From: Fusarium oxysporum f. sp. lycopersici 4287
Lineage: Eukaryota; Ascomycota; Sordariomycetes; Hypocreales; Nectriaceae
Reading direction: 5' to 3'
Length of the DNA stretch: 64,000 nt
Assembly: GCF_000149955.1 (NCBI RefSeq)
Contig: NC_030990.1
Location: 4,825,482-4,889,481, forward strand
Below the pieces are notes generated by a model. It was not told where the DNA came from and made no database searches. It saw only the letters and a program-made list of their open reading frames with translations. Made by a program: the position numbers and the translations under genes. Within the stretch, counting starts at the first letter, position 1, and each line of letters begins with the position of its first letter. Below are positions 11,796 through 22,621 of this stretch, piece by piece.

Positions 11796-12024
11796 AGCAG
11801 CAGGCGTGTGTACTTCGGGGAATGGTGTTGAGGTTGTCGAGAACTTTCTCGGCTGCGTACGAGTGATACGTCAGTGTCGCTTTCCGAAAGAAGATCTCCG
11901 TGTCTGGTGGGATGGAAGATAGGATACTGTACTGGGATCATGCGAAGAGCAACGAGGGTAACATACCCGTTTGCGGGATGCAACATATTCTCAGGGCCTT
12001 GCAGGTTACAGCAATTCTATTGAC
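11796..12024. other. Short 5' flank of the preceding gene
   Basis: Promoter region of the minus-strand gene ending at 11795. I see no distinctive element. Confidence 0.4.
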
Positions 12025-12337
12025 TTCCGTTTACCTACGGAGCTCATCGAGTGACTTACATTATGATCAAGCGATGTGCAGTTCAGCTCGACGGCAAGGC
12101 GGCGCCATGTGGCTGTTTATTGGCCACAAAGATCAGCCTGCTAGTTAGGCACATTGTGGCGTACTAGGGCTGTTCAGCCGCCTTCCGTTTACCTACGGAG
12201 CTCATCGAGTGACTTTCATGATGATCAGGCGATATGCAGTTCAGGTCGACGACAAGGCGGCGCCATGTGACTGTTATTGGCCACAAAGACAAGGCTGCCA
12301 ATTAAGCACCTTGTGTCGTACTAGGGCTGTTCAGCCG
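12025..12337. repeat. Diverged direct tandem duplication, 158-bp period
   Basis: Copy 1 (12025-12182) and copy 2 (12183-12337) both begin TTCCGTTTACCTACGGAGC and end GGGCTGTTCAGCCGC. Between them I count roughly 20 substitutions and a few 1-nt indels. Each copy carries CGGCGCCATGTG and TTATTGGCCACAAAGA. The start contains a small dyad (CCGTTTACCTACGG). There is no coding frame shared by both copies. It lies between the 3' end of one minus-strand gene and the promoter of another. Confidence 0.85.
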
Positions 12338-12437
12338 CAGTGGATCAATTAAAATGAGTCTGTGAATGAAATCCTGGTGAATTACCGATAATTAAAACCT
12401 GTAAATATAAGGAATATGGCTTCAACTCTACTAGGCA

Positions 12438-13757
12438 CTACACAGTAGCCAGACGTGGCTCCACAACCAGCTGGGGTGACGAGAGTCGCCGCCCATCCCG
12501 ATGGCTCAGCTTCTGCAAGCCGACGCATAGAACGGCAGCCCTTGGCGTACCCATGTCTTTGTAAATGAACCGCCAGTCGCCAGTGTGCGAAAACAATGCA
12601 TAGCCGAGTTTAGCCGCCTCAACGATGATGGAATACATGTGGTGGCGCTGTTTCTGCAAGTTATCTTGATCAGGCGTAACGAAACAGTGGAGAAATGGAT
12701 CCAGTTCCTCAACAAGCTCCTCTGCCTGATGTCTCACTGCACGCTCAGACACCTCAAGGGGCGTTCTCTCACTGGGGTTGGGATGAAGTAGCAGGGCGGA
12801 CAGGGTACGCCACTTTGTCAAGACGACGGACATAACTAGGAGGAGGAAGAGGGGTTAGCGGTCAGGTTAAGGAGCGCGCAAAAAGATGCCATAATGAATC
12901 TTACCATTAAAGTCTTGTCGGGACTTATCGATTGAGCGAATAGACCGGAGGAAGTTGATTGCAGGTCCTGGTAGCAATGATATGCCGTTCCGGGAGTTGC
13001 AGTCAATACTGTTGAAAAGAACATGCGAGACAACATGCTGAAGGCCCAATCGACGAGAAGTAGGATGCAGACACCACTTAGCGACAGCCTCAGCTCCGAA
13101 CCCCGAGGAATCCTGGCTGATGCCCAGATTCGTGAGCTGCTCAGCCAGAACTGATACACCGATGTCTATCGGTTTAACGTGGTAGTAGTTCTCGATGTGC
13201 TGCTCCATGATAACTTCTAGCCGCTGCAACATGCCAACAACCTCTCTGTCGGGTGTTGCTTGCAAGATGAAATTTTCCACCTTGATTTTATTGTCTGACG
13301 ACTCCATACTCCCTGGGCTGTCAGTATCGGGGTTCTTAGGGGCGCGGACGATACGGATTGCCCGGCGATGCCTCGGACGGCGCTTAGTAAAGCGCTGAAG
13401 GAGCCATGCAAAGCAAATACCAACAAATATACCAGCAAAGAGGCACCCAATGGCTATTCCAGCAACAGCACCGGGCTCAATCCGGTTATTCGCCTTATTT
13501 CCTGTTTCCTGAGGACTGGTTTGGCCGGCGCTAGCATCTGTTCCACTGTCAATTGTGGACGCGGAGGTAAGGCTCGAGTGTGTTTTAGACATGGAAATTG
13601 AGGCAGATCCTAATTCTTCGAACTTTGAAGGAAGGGAGGAAGAACTTGGGTTTGTGGTAGTCCCGGGAGAGGTGAAGGAAGTATGTGTGAATTTCATTAT
13701 GATAAGAAGAGCATTGTTCAGGTGTAAGGCAAGTGAGATGGACACCGATATGAGCAA
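12438..13757 (-). CDS. Single-pass membrane protein of unknown function with Ser/Thr-rich ectodomain
   Basis: There are two exons, 13757-12905 and 12835-12438. The intron is 69 nt (GTAAGA donor, pyrimidine-rich CTCCTCCTAG acceptor) and the product is 416 aa. The N-terminus has a hydrophobic stretch (MLISVSISLALHLNNALLII), then a Ser/Thr-rich region to residue ~90. A Gly/Ala-rich membrane span (AVAGIAIGCLFAGIFVGICF) follows, with the basic stop-transfer RFTKRRPRHRR. The cytoplasmic half begins with 'VENFILQATPDREVVGMLQ' and contains 'HIENYYHV', a pattern shared by a fungal family with a conserved cytoplasmic helical domain. Orientation and fold suggest a surface sensor or adaptor, but no activity can be inferred. 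Confidence 0.7.
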
Positions 13758-14267
13758 ATACCAAGGGTCTTATAGAACGACAAGGGAGCACGCCGTTGGT
13801 GCGGCGTGACGAAGCCCCTCGGTTATTCTTAATGTCGTATGTAAACTCTCCATCTCAGTCGTGCGAATGCATCAACTAAGAACAGCATGCCATAAGTACT
13901 AGTACCAAGCCTGTCGCCGTGGTTCTGGCCTTGTCTGAGTGACCGACGCCGCCTCGAGAAGGTCTAGGCCTTTTGCAAGCCGCATTTGGTGAAAAGTGGC
14001 TTTCATCCATCACAGTACTTCTCCGAGGACCCTAATAAACAACCATTTTTAGATTTACCCATGCAATTCCCGTCTAGCCCCGCTGACAGGCAAGTTGAAA
14101 TGTTTATAAGATTGCACCTCGGATTTCAATTACTCCCCATCTTCGCTCAACAAGTTTCATTCATTTCCAATATATTCTCGCGTTGCGCTACGCTAACTTG
14201 TCCAACAATCTTTACACTACCTCAACCACCAAACTGCAAGGCAGAGCGCTGTTCCTATGCTCCCAGG
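13758..14267. promoter_or_regulatory. Divergent intergenic promoter region
   Basis: About 510 bp separate the starts of the minus-strand membrane-protein gene and the plus-strand Hsp70-like gene, so the two may share regulatory sequence. No TATA or CCAAT arrangement stands out. A run of small C/T-rich patches precedes the Hsp70 start. Confidence 0.4.
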
Positions 14268-16401
14268 ATGACTAAAAGGCCAGATGCCACAGTAGCCATC
14301 GATCTTGGCACGACCTTCACAGGTGAGATGGCGAATTCTTTATAGCGCTATAGATACATTACAGGTAACTGATCAGTTGAAAGGTGTCGGTTTGCTATAT
14401 TCCACTGGCACCATCGACATATTGGATAACTGGCCAGGAAATAACCAGCAAAGCGAACGAAAAGTTCCAACCCGTCTGGTCTATAACCAAGACAATACTG
14501 TTTCCTCTTGGGGGTTTCAATGTGATATTATTGATTCTCATCTCTCATATGGGAAGACGGAACGTCGACTTTTCAAGGTGTTTCTTGATCAAGCCACCCA
14601 TGACGAGGCGAAGCAAGGAGGCTTGACTTATGTTCCACGGAGCACTCAAGACGTCGCAAGATGCATTACCGACTACCTTCGAGGCATCTACCGTCATGTG
14701 AAGAGCACGTATGAACGAAGCACTGGAGTAAGGAACTGGGCCAGCTCGACCATTATCTTTCTCTTTAGTGTACCTACAACTTGGAAAGGGATGGAAGTCA
14801 TCAACACATTCAGATCAATCATCCGCGACGCTGGATTCGGTACTGAAGGCCCTGGACACTCTGCACAGATCGATCTGACGGAGGCCGAGGCCGCGGCTGT
14901 TGACACTTTGAAGAGCGGCGTCGTTGAATTCGGAACTGGGGACATATTCCTGACCGTTGATGCTGGCGGCGGCACGACAGACCTTTCACTAGTGCGTGTC
15001 ACTTCTGTTGAGAACGATATTGTACAGATATCTCAGATCGCCGAGGTCAGCGGCATCGGTACAGGGTCAACTCTCATTGACTCCGCTTTCGCGAATCTGG
15101 TCGAGCACCGACTATCTTCTAACCCGGGCGTACTGGATGATTATCCAGATCTCCCTGGTACCTTGATGATGAGTGAGCGTTTCACGATTGTCAAGCACCA
15201 TTTTGGTGAGACCTCATTTTCTTCCCCAGTTTATAAGATCCCAGTACCTGGCCTGCCATATAATTTTAGCCATGGGGGGCTTAGAATTGAAGAAGGACGC
15301 ATGATCTTCGATAGGTTGGTTCCAACAGAGAATTCAGCTACATCATACGATGAGTTAACTGAAACATAGTGGTGAAATCCAAGCCCTTTTCGATCCCCAT
15401 GTCGAACGCATCATACACATAATCAAGGAACAATTAGACTGGATGGCGGAGAACAAACCTACTGAGCAAGTGGTAGGTTTCCCAGTCGCCAACACTCTAG
15501 TCTCTCGCTGATACAAATCATAGACACGCATGATTCTCTCTGGAGGACTGGGCAGCTCTGAATATGTGCAACAGCGCATTCGGGAACACCTCAACCGGTT
15601 CAACCACCCCAGCGCTCGCAATTGCTCTGTCATTCCTAGTCGATTCCCGCAAACTACTGTTGTAAGAGGCCTCCTCCAAGATCACAAGCAGCGCATAGAA
15701 ACAGGAAACAAACCAGTCTTGGCTTCATACATCGCTCGAGCAAGCTACGGTGTCGTGGTCCGCGAGATATACAACCCAGAGCGTCACTTCAATGAGGAGA
15801 TTGTGCAGGATGACCATGACCCTGGTCAAAGATGGGCCGTGAACCAGGTCCAGTGGATTATTCGCAAGGTATACATTCGGGAATTCCGCCTCCAGCCTTT
15901 CCAATTATACTTACTTAGGACATAGGGGGACTCGGTAGACCCGAATGAACCGTTGGTGAAGCAGTTCGTTATCAGATTGAAGCCAGGCCAGACAAGTAGG
16001 TCTTGGAACTCCCAGATTGTCATTTCTCGAAGCGAGGTTGATGTCCTCCCCCGAAGTCTGCGGAAAGGTATGTGCTTGTGGCTCCTGCCAGGATGGCAAA
16101 TAAACTATGCCTCATGCCTCCAAATCAGAAATCGGGCTAACTAAGTCTTCTACCCTTCCGATCAACAGCGGGTGTCAAGAAACTTTGTAACGTGAAAAGC
16201 GACCTCACAGGCGTCCAACAACATGAGCTTGAGCTAAAAGAGAAGCGTGGCTTCTGTTGTTTTAGTGAAGGATATAAGTATTATAACTGCAAGTTTGACA
16301 TCCATGTGATTGTAGCTCCAGCTGATATACGCTTTGAGTTGTGGTTCCGGGGCCAAAAGTTCTCTAGAAACCATGACCCTATTAAAGTTGAGTGGAAGTA
16401 G
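14268..16401 (+). CDS. Divergent Hsp70-family ATPase (HSPA12-like)
   Basis: I read six exons: 14268-14322, 14384-15314, 15370-15472, 15524-15868, 15926-16067 and 16169-16401. All introns (51-101 nt) are GT-AG and in phase, giving 602 aa. Phosphate-1 motif 'AIDLGTTFTG' is at residues ~10-19, phosphate-2 'TVDAGGGTTDLS' at ~207-218, and the adenosine motif 'ILSGGLGSSEYV' at ~368-379. The C-terminal third lacks a canonical substrate-binding domain with EEVD. This is typical of the expanded, divergent Hsp70-like families of filamentous fungi rather than of housekeeping Hsp70. The likely role is an ATP-dependent chaperone-like or signalling protein; the substrate is unknown. It is apparently intact, unlike its right-hand neighbour. 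Confidence 0.85.
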
Positions 16402-17211
16402 GGAGGAGAGAGGCTATAGGTTAAAGAGATAATATACTACGCAGAACTATACTCTAAAAGCCTAAATATATCATTTATTAAGGTTTCTTCAGTTTCTTAT
16501 GGTATTATAGCTATAGGCCTAGGTTTAAAGATATAAATACTAAGGAGGTATTAATTAAGATGTTTTATCACTGCTATATGCTATCATGAACAAGGCCCAT
16601 GACACTATCTCCGACTTGAACCTACTTGATGGCCTTAACCTCGAGAAGGTGTTGACATGGAATTAACAAGTTCCCCGCAGTCGATGATCACGAATCTCCG
16701 TTAGCGCTTGCTGCATGGAAAGCTCTTGCAAGTCATGCGTCCTTCATCAATGAAAGAGTGTAGCTGGGATACGTGGTTAATTACCTCTATCTTTTCTCTG
16801 GTAAGGTATTGGAGATTTATTCAGTACTACGAGCTTACAAAGCTACGCTGATTATTCTTTATGGATCTGTAGGTATAGCGCTCAAAAGTCCTCCGTCTGC
16901 TATCTAGTTGTTCCACGAAGACGACAGGAGATCAGCAAGGACTAATCTCGCTGGGGGTAAGGCTAAGATTCCTAAATCGACTAATGTGCTACTATGAGTT
17001 TGCCATAGTGTTTTTTCAACTATGTGATCTCATTAATAGAGTGATCATTTCTATGTATTAATGACCAATCTCCTATGAGCCCTATTGTGAACTAATTGAG
17101 TATTGGCACGATTAATCTTTGCGTTGCTCCGTTCTAGCTAGACATGCCATGATATGTATCCCTTATATTCCGCTCTTCTCGGTAGTTTCAACAGCGAAGG
17201 CGCTATGACTA
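16402..17211. other. Intergenic; possible coding relic 16670-16910 (+)
   Basis: A + strand frame from ~16673 reads protein-like text (HESPLALAAWKALASHASF, then LGYVVNYLYLFSGKVLEIYS) interrupted by a single TAG at ~16758. It ends at another stop at ~16905. I do not recognise the family. The remainder holds nothing I can support. Confidence 0.3.
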
Positions 17212-18016
17212 TTAATAAACATATGGCAGCAGACGATACGGAACACGAGGCTTGATTGCTGCCCATCGATCGCCATACTATAAAATGGTTAGATATCATG
17301 TCAAGGTGAGAGATATGAAGTTCTGACTCAGTCTGTAAAGGTATCGATCCAAAACTGGGACGCCTCGAGTAGCGAAATCATGAAAGAAAAAGGAGCCCGT
17401 AAGAAGACCCCATGGCCATCCCGCAGAGGCATAGGCATAGGATGCTCGCCAGAGTGTATAAGCCCCGTAATTGATGTGCCGAGCAAGAGAAAACAGGCCG
17501 CCAGAGTATGGTTTACCCTTGTTGTTAGGATTCTTTTTTAAATATCGTCCGCTGAAGTTCCGATGTCATTTCGGCGGAGATACCAACCGCATATATGCTA
17601 ATTCCAAGCAGCATTGGGGGCAACCTGAGGATGGTAACAGGTGACTGTGACGTTACATCCCAGACAGAGAAAAGCGTGTTCAGAGAATTGAAGATGGTGT
17701 TCAAAAGTGCAATCAAGAAGGCTAAGGCTGGTGGAGTGTCCTGTTCCGATACGATGAGCATTGTCAGAATTTGCTTCAAGCTGCTGCCAAGAGCCATCAG
17801 AGAGATGACGTTGAAGCATGGCTGTATCTGTGCAGTGATGGGATCCACAAGGCTTACGGGTTGCCCACCCGCCTTCTCGACCAACTTGGATGCCCAGCCC
17901 TTCTCGAGTAGGGCGCGCTGCAGTCACACATCTGCTGCACGAAGGCCGACAAAAATGGTGGTCCCAAGAAAATTGAAGCGTTTGACACGTGACACATTGT
18001 CGTGAAGTTCCGGCAT
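17212..18016 (-). pseudogene. Broken DUF1295-type (steroid-5-alpha-reductase-like) membrane protein gene
   Basis: Starting at 18016 (MPELHDNVSRVKRF), the frame reads 'NFLGTTIFVGLRAADV', then a TGA at 17926-17924. It resumes in the same frame as 'LQRALLEKGWASKLVEKAGG' and runs through several hydrophobic segments (LIALLNTIFNSLNTLFSVWD, LLGISIYAVGISAEMTSELQ). At TTTAAAAAAG (~17535) one extra A shifts the frame. In the other frame the family's signature C-terminus follows: 'NPNNKGKPYSGGLFSLARH', 'INYGAYTLWRASYA', 'GVPVLDRY'. A last piece, 'YGDRWAAIKPRVPYRLLPY', ends in TAA at 17214-17212 after a CTAACC...TATAG intron end whose donor I could not place. One nonsense and one frameshift make this a probable pseudogene unless the base calls are wrong. 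Confidence 0.85.
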
Positions 18017-18902
18017 TTTCGATGGTTGGCAAGGCGAGGAGGCACAATAAGACGCACCTGGAAATGAAAACCAAGGCTATGGATGAATGCAGCTTATGGG
18101 CCGACCGAAAAGATAATACAAAGAGGAAGTTGAGCAGTTGAGAGCGATTTATTTGTAGTCCAGCTTAGGAAAAAACGTTGAACGAAGGAAAACAAAACCT
18201 GTGTCGGATATCATCGGACCCCGAATGGGCGGCGATTTGTTATCATTAGCATTGCTGGGTCTATCCAGTTCTAAGACCGTGAAACTCGCAAGCGATGAGT
18301 TGATGATGCAGTTAACCCTAACCCTAAGGAATCCTGCTTCTGAAAACTGTCAGAGAATATATTTCTTATCATCACCAGCCGCTTTTTAGAAGGACAAGCA
18401 TTAAACAAAGCCCAGAATAAGTCAATGACTAATTAAAGGAAAATTCTAATAAAAGCCACGACGACCGATGCTGCAAGTAGGGTAGAACGTGATGTTTTGC
18501 TGTATTCTTACGTGTCTTGGTCCAGAAATTAAAGCCGCGTTTTGGAACCTCGGACGATGGATCGGCCCGGGCCTTATTTTCTTCATTGAACCTTTGTTTT
18601 ACTTTACCACTCGACTGATACGATACACTGGGCTGTCTGTCCCCGATTCGGCGCGCTATTCCATCTCTGTCAAGCTTTCACGTACGTCTGTTGCTCCGTC
18701 CGTCACGCGCCAGGATCTTCTACCGACCGCCTCTGACCTTCACTTTGACTTTGAACGCGAGAGTAGACACGCGACGCAACTCACTCAGCCTAATATAACT
18801 GACACATATTCAGCTTCAGCCTCGATTCTATCTTCTCCATCCTTGGGCGAAGCGATGACACGCGTTATCATCTACCGCTGTTGTTGTTGCATCGACGCCG
18901 CA
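18017..18902. other. Intergenic between DUF1295 relic and bZIP gene
   Basis: It contains a short telomere-like stretch (listed separately). A 149-codon + strand open frame (18489-18938) overlaps the 3' end of the bZIP gene and has no family resemblance; I do not call it. Confidence 0.45.
18313..18327. repeat. Interstitial telomere-like repeat
   Basis: TAACCCTAACCCTAA, two and a half units of the fungal telomere repeat (CCCTAA)n, isolated in intergenic DNA. It could be chance, or a scar of break repair or former subtelomeric position. Confidence 0.6.
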
Positions 18903-19866
18903 TCAGCCTGGGCGAATTGGGCATCGACCGATGCATGATAGGATATTCCTATTCGGCCTTGAAATAGGTGTCTGAATTATCCAAAAATATCGAGAGCGGA
19001 GGAGTCTATAAATCCTATCAGATACATGGGTCTCGAGTGACCCTGCGGGGCGTTGAGTGGCACAACTCACATGAGGGTTAGACTGGTCGTAGGGGCTCGG
19101 AGCGTTGAAGTCCATGGGCGACATATAGCCATAAGTCGTATAAGGGGTCAGCTCAGTGTCGCTGGTGTATGTCTCCTGCTCACTCATATTGCTAAATAGC
19201 GTTCTGGGAGAAGGTATTATAGGCGCGACGGAAGCATTTAGGTAATTAGGCTCAGCGTCGGTAGTACCTATAGCTGCATAGGCCTTAGAGGAATCGAAGG
19301 GCGTGATAAAGTTGTTATTAGTAGCCGGATTTGTTGAGTATGTGAACTGGGAAACGCTGTATGAGCGAGACTGGTCGTCAGGGCTTCCAGTGAAGAAGAG
19401 ATTGTCAGTCGGATCCCCAGGAGGCATGAACTGGCTCTGAGAGATGACTGGCCTGGCGGAGGTAGCGGGCTGCGACTTCTGTGACTCGAAGGATCGCTTT
19501 GACTCGGTGGTCTCCTGGGCCTGCTTATCGGGCCTGGAAGGGTCAGCAGAACTAGCACGGCGCTGAAGGTCCTCGAGGCGTCGCTTGAGCTTCTTGCCTA
19601 TGAGCGAGCGCTTATGTCAGTTATGGTTGGGAATCAGCTTTGGAATCCTCATGAGTCAAGTCCGGTGTAAATTAGCGTCTCGGAGTTAGCGGAGAGAACG
19701 TACGGTAGTTACGCTGAGCAATGCGGTTCTGTATCCGTCGACGCTCAGCAGTGTCAGAGATCTTGGTCCAGTCCTCATTAGGGTTAGCAAATGCACTACT
19801 GGCACCCGAGTAGCATTTGCGAGGAGGAGCTGCCGCGGAGTTGGGTAGTGACATGAACATTGACAT
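18903..19866 (-). CDS. bZIP transcription factor
   Basis: I read three exons: 19866-19704, 19597-19071 and 18971-18903. The introns are 106 nt and 99 nt, and the product is 252 aa. The first intron splits the basic region exactly at an Arg codon. Residues 30-68 contain 'DWTKISDTAERRRIQNRI' followed by AQRNYRKKLKRRLEDLQRR, the N-x2-AQR-x-YR basic motif of fungal Yap/AP-1-like bZIPs with a short zipper. The rest is Ser/Thr/Pro-rich, with 'TELTPYTTYGYMSPMDFNAP', shared by a Sordariomycete-type bZIP group. The second intron is a multiple of three and open, so retention would add 33 residues. I prefer splicing because it restores 'SNPHTP'. A nuclear regulator; its targets cannot be inferred here. 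Confidence 0.82.
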
Positions 19867-21485
19867 TGTGAAAGTGGTTGTAGTTAGTTGAGTAGACGGT
19901 TTGAGTCAGCGTGCCTCCATGGCCTAGCAATGAGCAGGCGAGATGGGCGAGAATACACGGCCTTATATGCCGACGGATATGGGAACGGCTTTGGTGAATG
20001 AGCAACAATCAGCGCCAGCCGAAGCGCACCCTTGATACAGAGTCATGTTGTTATGACAGTCAATAGTGTGCTTATATGCTGGGAAATAAGCGCTATGGTA
20101 AGAGACGAAGGAGATGGAGGCGACAAAGACGGGACCGAGGCTCCAATCTGTAGGCAGGGTCTGTGCTCCCCACAAAGCAGTCTGCCGTTTCATTGCGGGT
20201 GGTATGAGTCATGACGAGGCGTTTGATATCGGGGAACTCTTATCTCTAAAGGATAAGAGAAGGAAATACCCTGTAAGAGAAAGAGACAAGAGGGGTAATG
20301 AACTCAGATGGCAGAAGTGCTGCCCAGTGTGGCTCAACATCATGTGTCAGAGGTGTATTGGAGGGGCGTATGATATGGAGAAGTTGGGACGAAGTTCTTT
20401 CCATCGGTAGAATAGACCTATTGTAAAAGCAATACTGTGTGAGCCGAAGGCGTTATGAAGTAGCCTAAGTTACATGTGTCTGAGGTGAGCACATTTCCTT
20501 ACATAGTATCCGTATCGCGTTCACCGGCAGATCAGACCGTCTTGGTTATACGGCCCAACAGCCTGTCGCGGGTAAATTCCCCGAAACCTTCCTCAAGCTG
20601 ACGCCTACACCCTTAACTTTTGGCGTATTGTGTGGCGCGAGTCAGTATCATATAGGGTGAAGCATGTGCTTGAACCCTTAGCATTTGGGACCGAAGGGAT
20701 GTGAGGCTGGTGGTGACAAGATGAAAGGAGTCATGGTGGAAGCTTGCAGAGTGGTGATCTCCTGCGTTTCAGCAATAGGCGCTAAGCAGCAAGTGAGCTG
20801 TGACAAGGTAAACCGGGCGCGACAGAGAGGGTCGGTGAGCCCGTTCACCGCTACCAGCCACCATCTCTATGCTGTAATAGAATGTAGAGTCGACAGGTTA
20901 ATGCTCGGTACTTCATAGCTTACTTGTTGTATTCCAAATCTAGTAGCGACCTTCTAAAGCCTTAGCACGCGTGCGGAGACAGGAGGGGGCAGAAGCCATA
21001 AGGTTCATCTGTAATCATGGATGTACCTTTCGCTCTCCTATTACATCGCAGCTACGCGACGAAAAGTCTAGAACACAAACCTCCATGCATCCGCTCACTA
21101 ATCAGCGAGACGAGGAACTCTTCGGATCCGGACATAGTCATAGCCGGACCACTTTATTTTATTAGCTCATCCTGACTCTTTAGTCCCCAACGTACTGTTA
21201 TTATACAGCACGTATAAGACGATCGAGCATGGAATGCTGCTCCTCGGTATGGTTAGAACGGACGTTTGCTGCTAACGCTTTTGCTTAGCCTTTGCATTCT
21301 CCGTCGTGAGACGGAGGATGATATATGCGGGCAGTAGATCCGCTGGAGGTGTTACACAAACAAAATAGCGCCCTGAATTACTGTAGGTATACTGGTGTGA
21401 ATGCTGCCCTTCCCCCCTCCTTAATGAATTGTCCATAGAATGCGAACAAAGCGGGACTCGGTTAATACCGCGCTGGCTTCACTCG

Positions 21486-21533
21486 TAAGCCACAACCTGA
21501 TCATCAGTCTGTGGCTTATTTAAGCTAAATAAG
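21486..21533. repeat. Inverted repeat / potential hairpin
   Basis: Arms TAAGCCACA (21486-21494) and TGTGGCTTA (21510-21518) are separated by 15 nt. They are followed directly by the near-palindrome TTATTTAAGCTAAATAA (21517-21533). The purpose is unknown; it might be a transposon end or a transcription terminator-like fold. Confidence 0.5.
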
Positions 21534-22556
21534 CAGTTGAGGACAAGCAAAGATTATATCGCGGTCTCAGGATTGCGGGGTACCAAACTGGGCGCAGCTT
21601 CTTACATGATAACTATGGATGTGAAGAGCTTTGCATCTACCCGTCGATGTACAAACAATGTAGGTCTTTCGGAATGCAGGTCTTTGAATTATTCCTCGAT
21701 GCCGTCTTTGGCAATATGAACCGTATGCATTCGTGTTCATATCGCACGGCGTATTGCTGGATCGGAGACGCACACGCCGGTCATCAGTCGTGGACCTGTC
21801 GGTCTTTTGGTATGCTGTTAGTGAGAATCTGATTTAGTATGAGGAGAGTGAAACTAAAACACTTATCAAACTCCGAACTAAAAAGCAAAATCTCTCTGTC
21901 ACTTGTATCAAATGTCTGATCCAGCTCTCTACTTGATTTTTCTTTCTTTCTATTTCTGTGGCTCAGGAGCACGAAGAGCGAGTCCAGAAATAGAGCTGTT
22001 TCTTCAACAGGAAAATATCTCATGTGGGAACCCGATGTCCCATGGGACTGCAAAGTTATGTATGCGCTCAAATCATAAGGGCGCCCATATGATAGCTTCG
22101 GTGCCATAATGCGCGCAATGTCTGCGCTAACACGCGACTTGCTACTGTCAATTGCATTCATTCGTCTCACGCGAGCTGACTAGCCTTAATGCTTGTAGAT
22201 ATCAGGCATCCTCTACGTTTTGATTAGAAGAATGAACTTATATATCAGTCGGATGCCTACTAAAAAAGTACGAATAGGGCTTATAACCCTTTGAAATTGA
22301 AAGCATCACATTTGCTGCCCGTTTGTAGGGTTGCAGCGTCCTGCGAAGTGAACAAATTCTGGTCAATATATTGTCGATCCCAAATCTTGCTGACCAGCCA
22401 TAAGAGCACTGATACGAGGGAAGTTGTTAGACCCGAAAAGGCGACCTAGGCAACTGATCAAGTCATGTAAAGCAGAACGATCGACTTGGAAGCAAAAGTC
22501 ATCTTTCGCTGTTGTCCGGACACTGCGCTCCTGATTCTTGCTGCTCGACAAATATG

Positions 22557-22621
22557 ACCCCCGATTCGATCGATTTTAGAGTCATTCGCAACTGGCTAGA
22601 CCACTGTTACACTCATTACAC
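22557..22621 (+). pseudogene. Scrap of a HET-domain (heterokaryon incompatibility) protein
   Basis: The + strand frame reads 'PDSIDFRVIRNWLDHCYTHY', the characteristic segment just upstream of the HET domain ('..DF..I..WL..C...H..C'). After it the family similarity stops; neither the HET motifs nor a start region are nearby. It is most likely the remnant of a lost HET gene. Confidence 0.4.

Noticed and set aside
11334..11831. 165-codon + strand frame
   Set aside because: It is the antisense shadow of the well-supported helical protein gene on the minus strand.
18489..18938. 149-codon + strand frame with a hydrophobic start
   Set aside because: It overlaps the 3' end of the bZIP gene in antisense, has no family resemblance and no splice context.
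21784..22170. 128-codon minus-strand frame
   Set aside because: No recognisable domain, no promoter or intron signals; composition like surrounding non-coding DNA.
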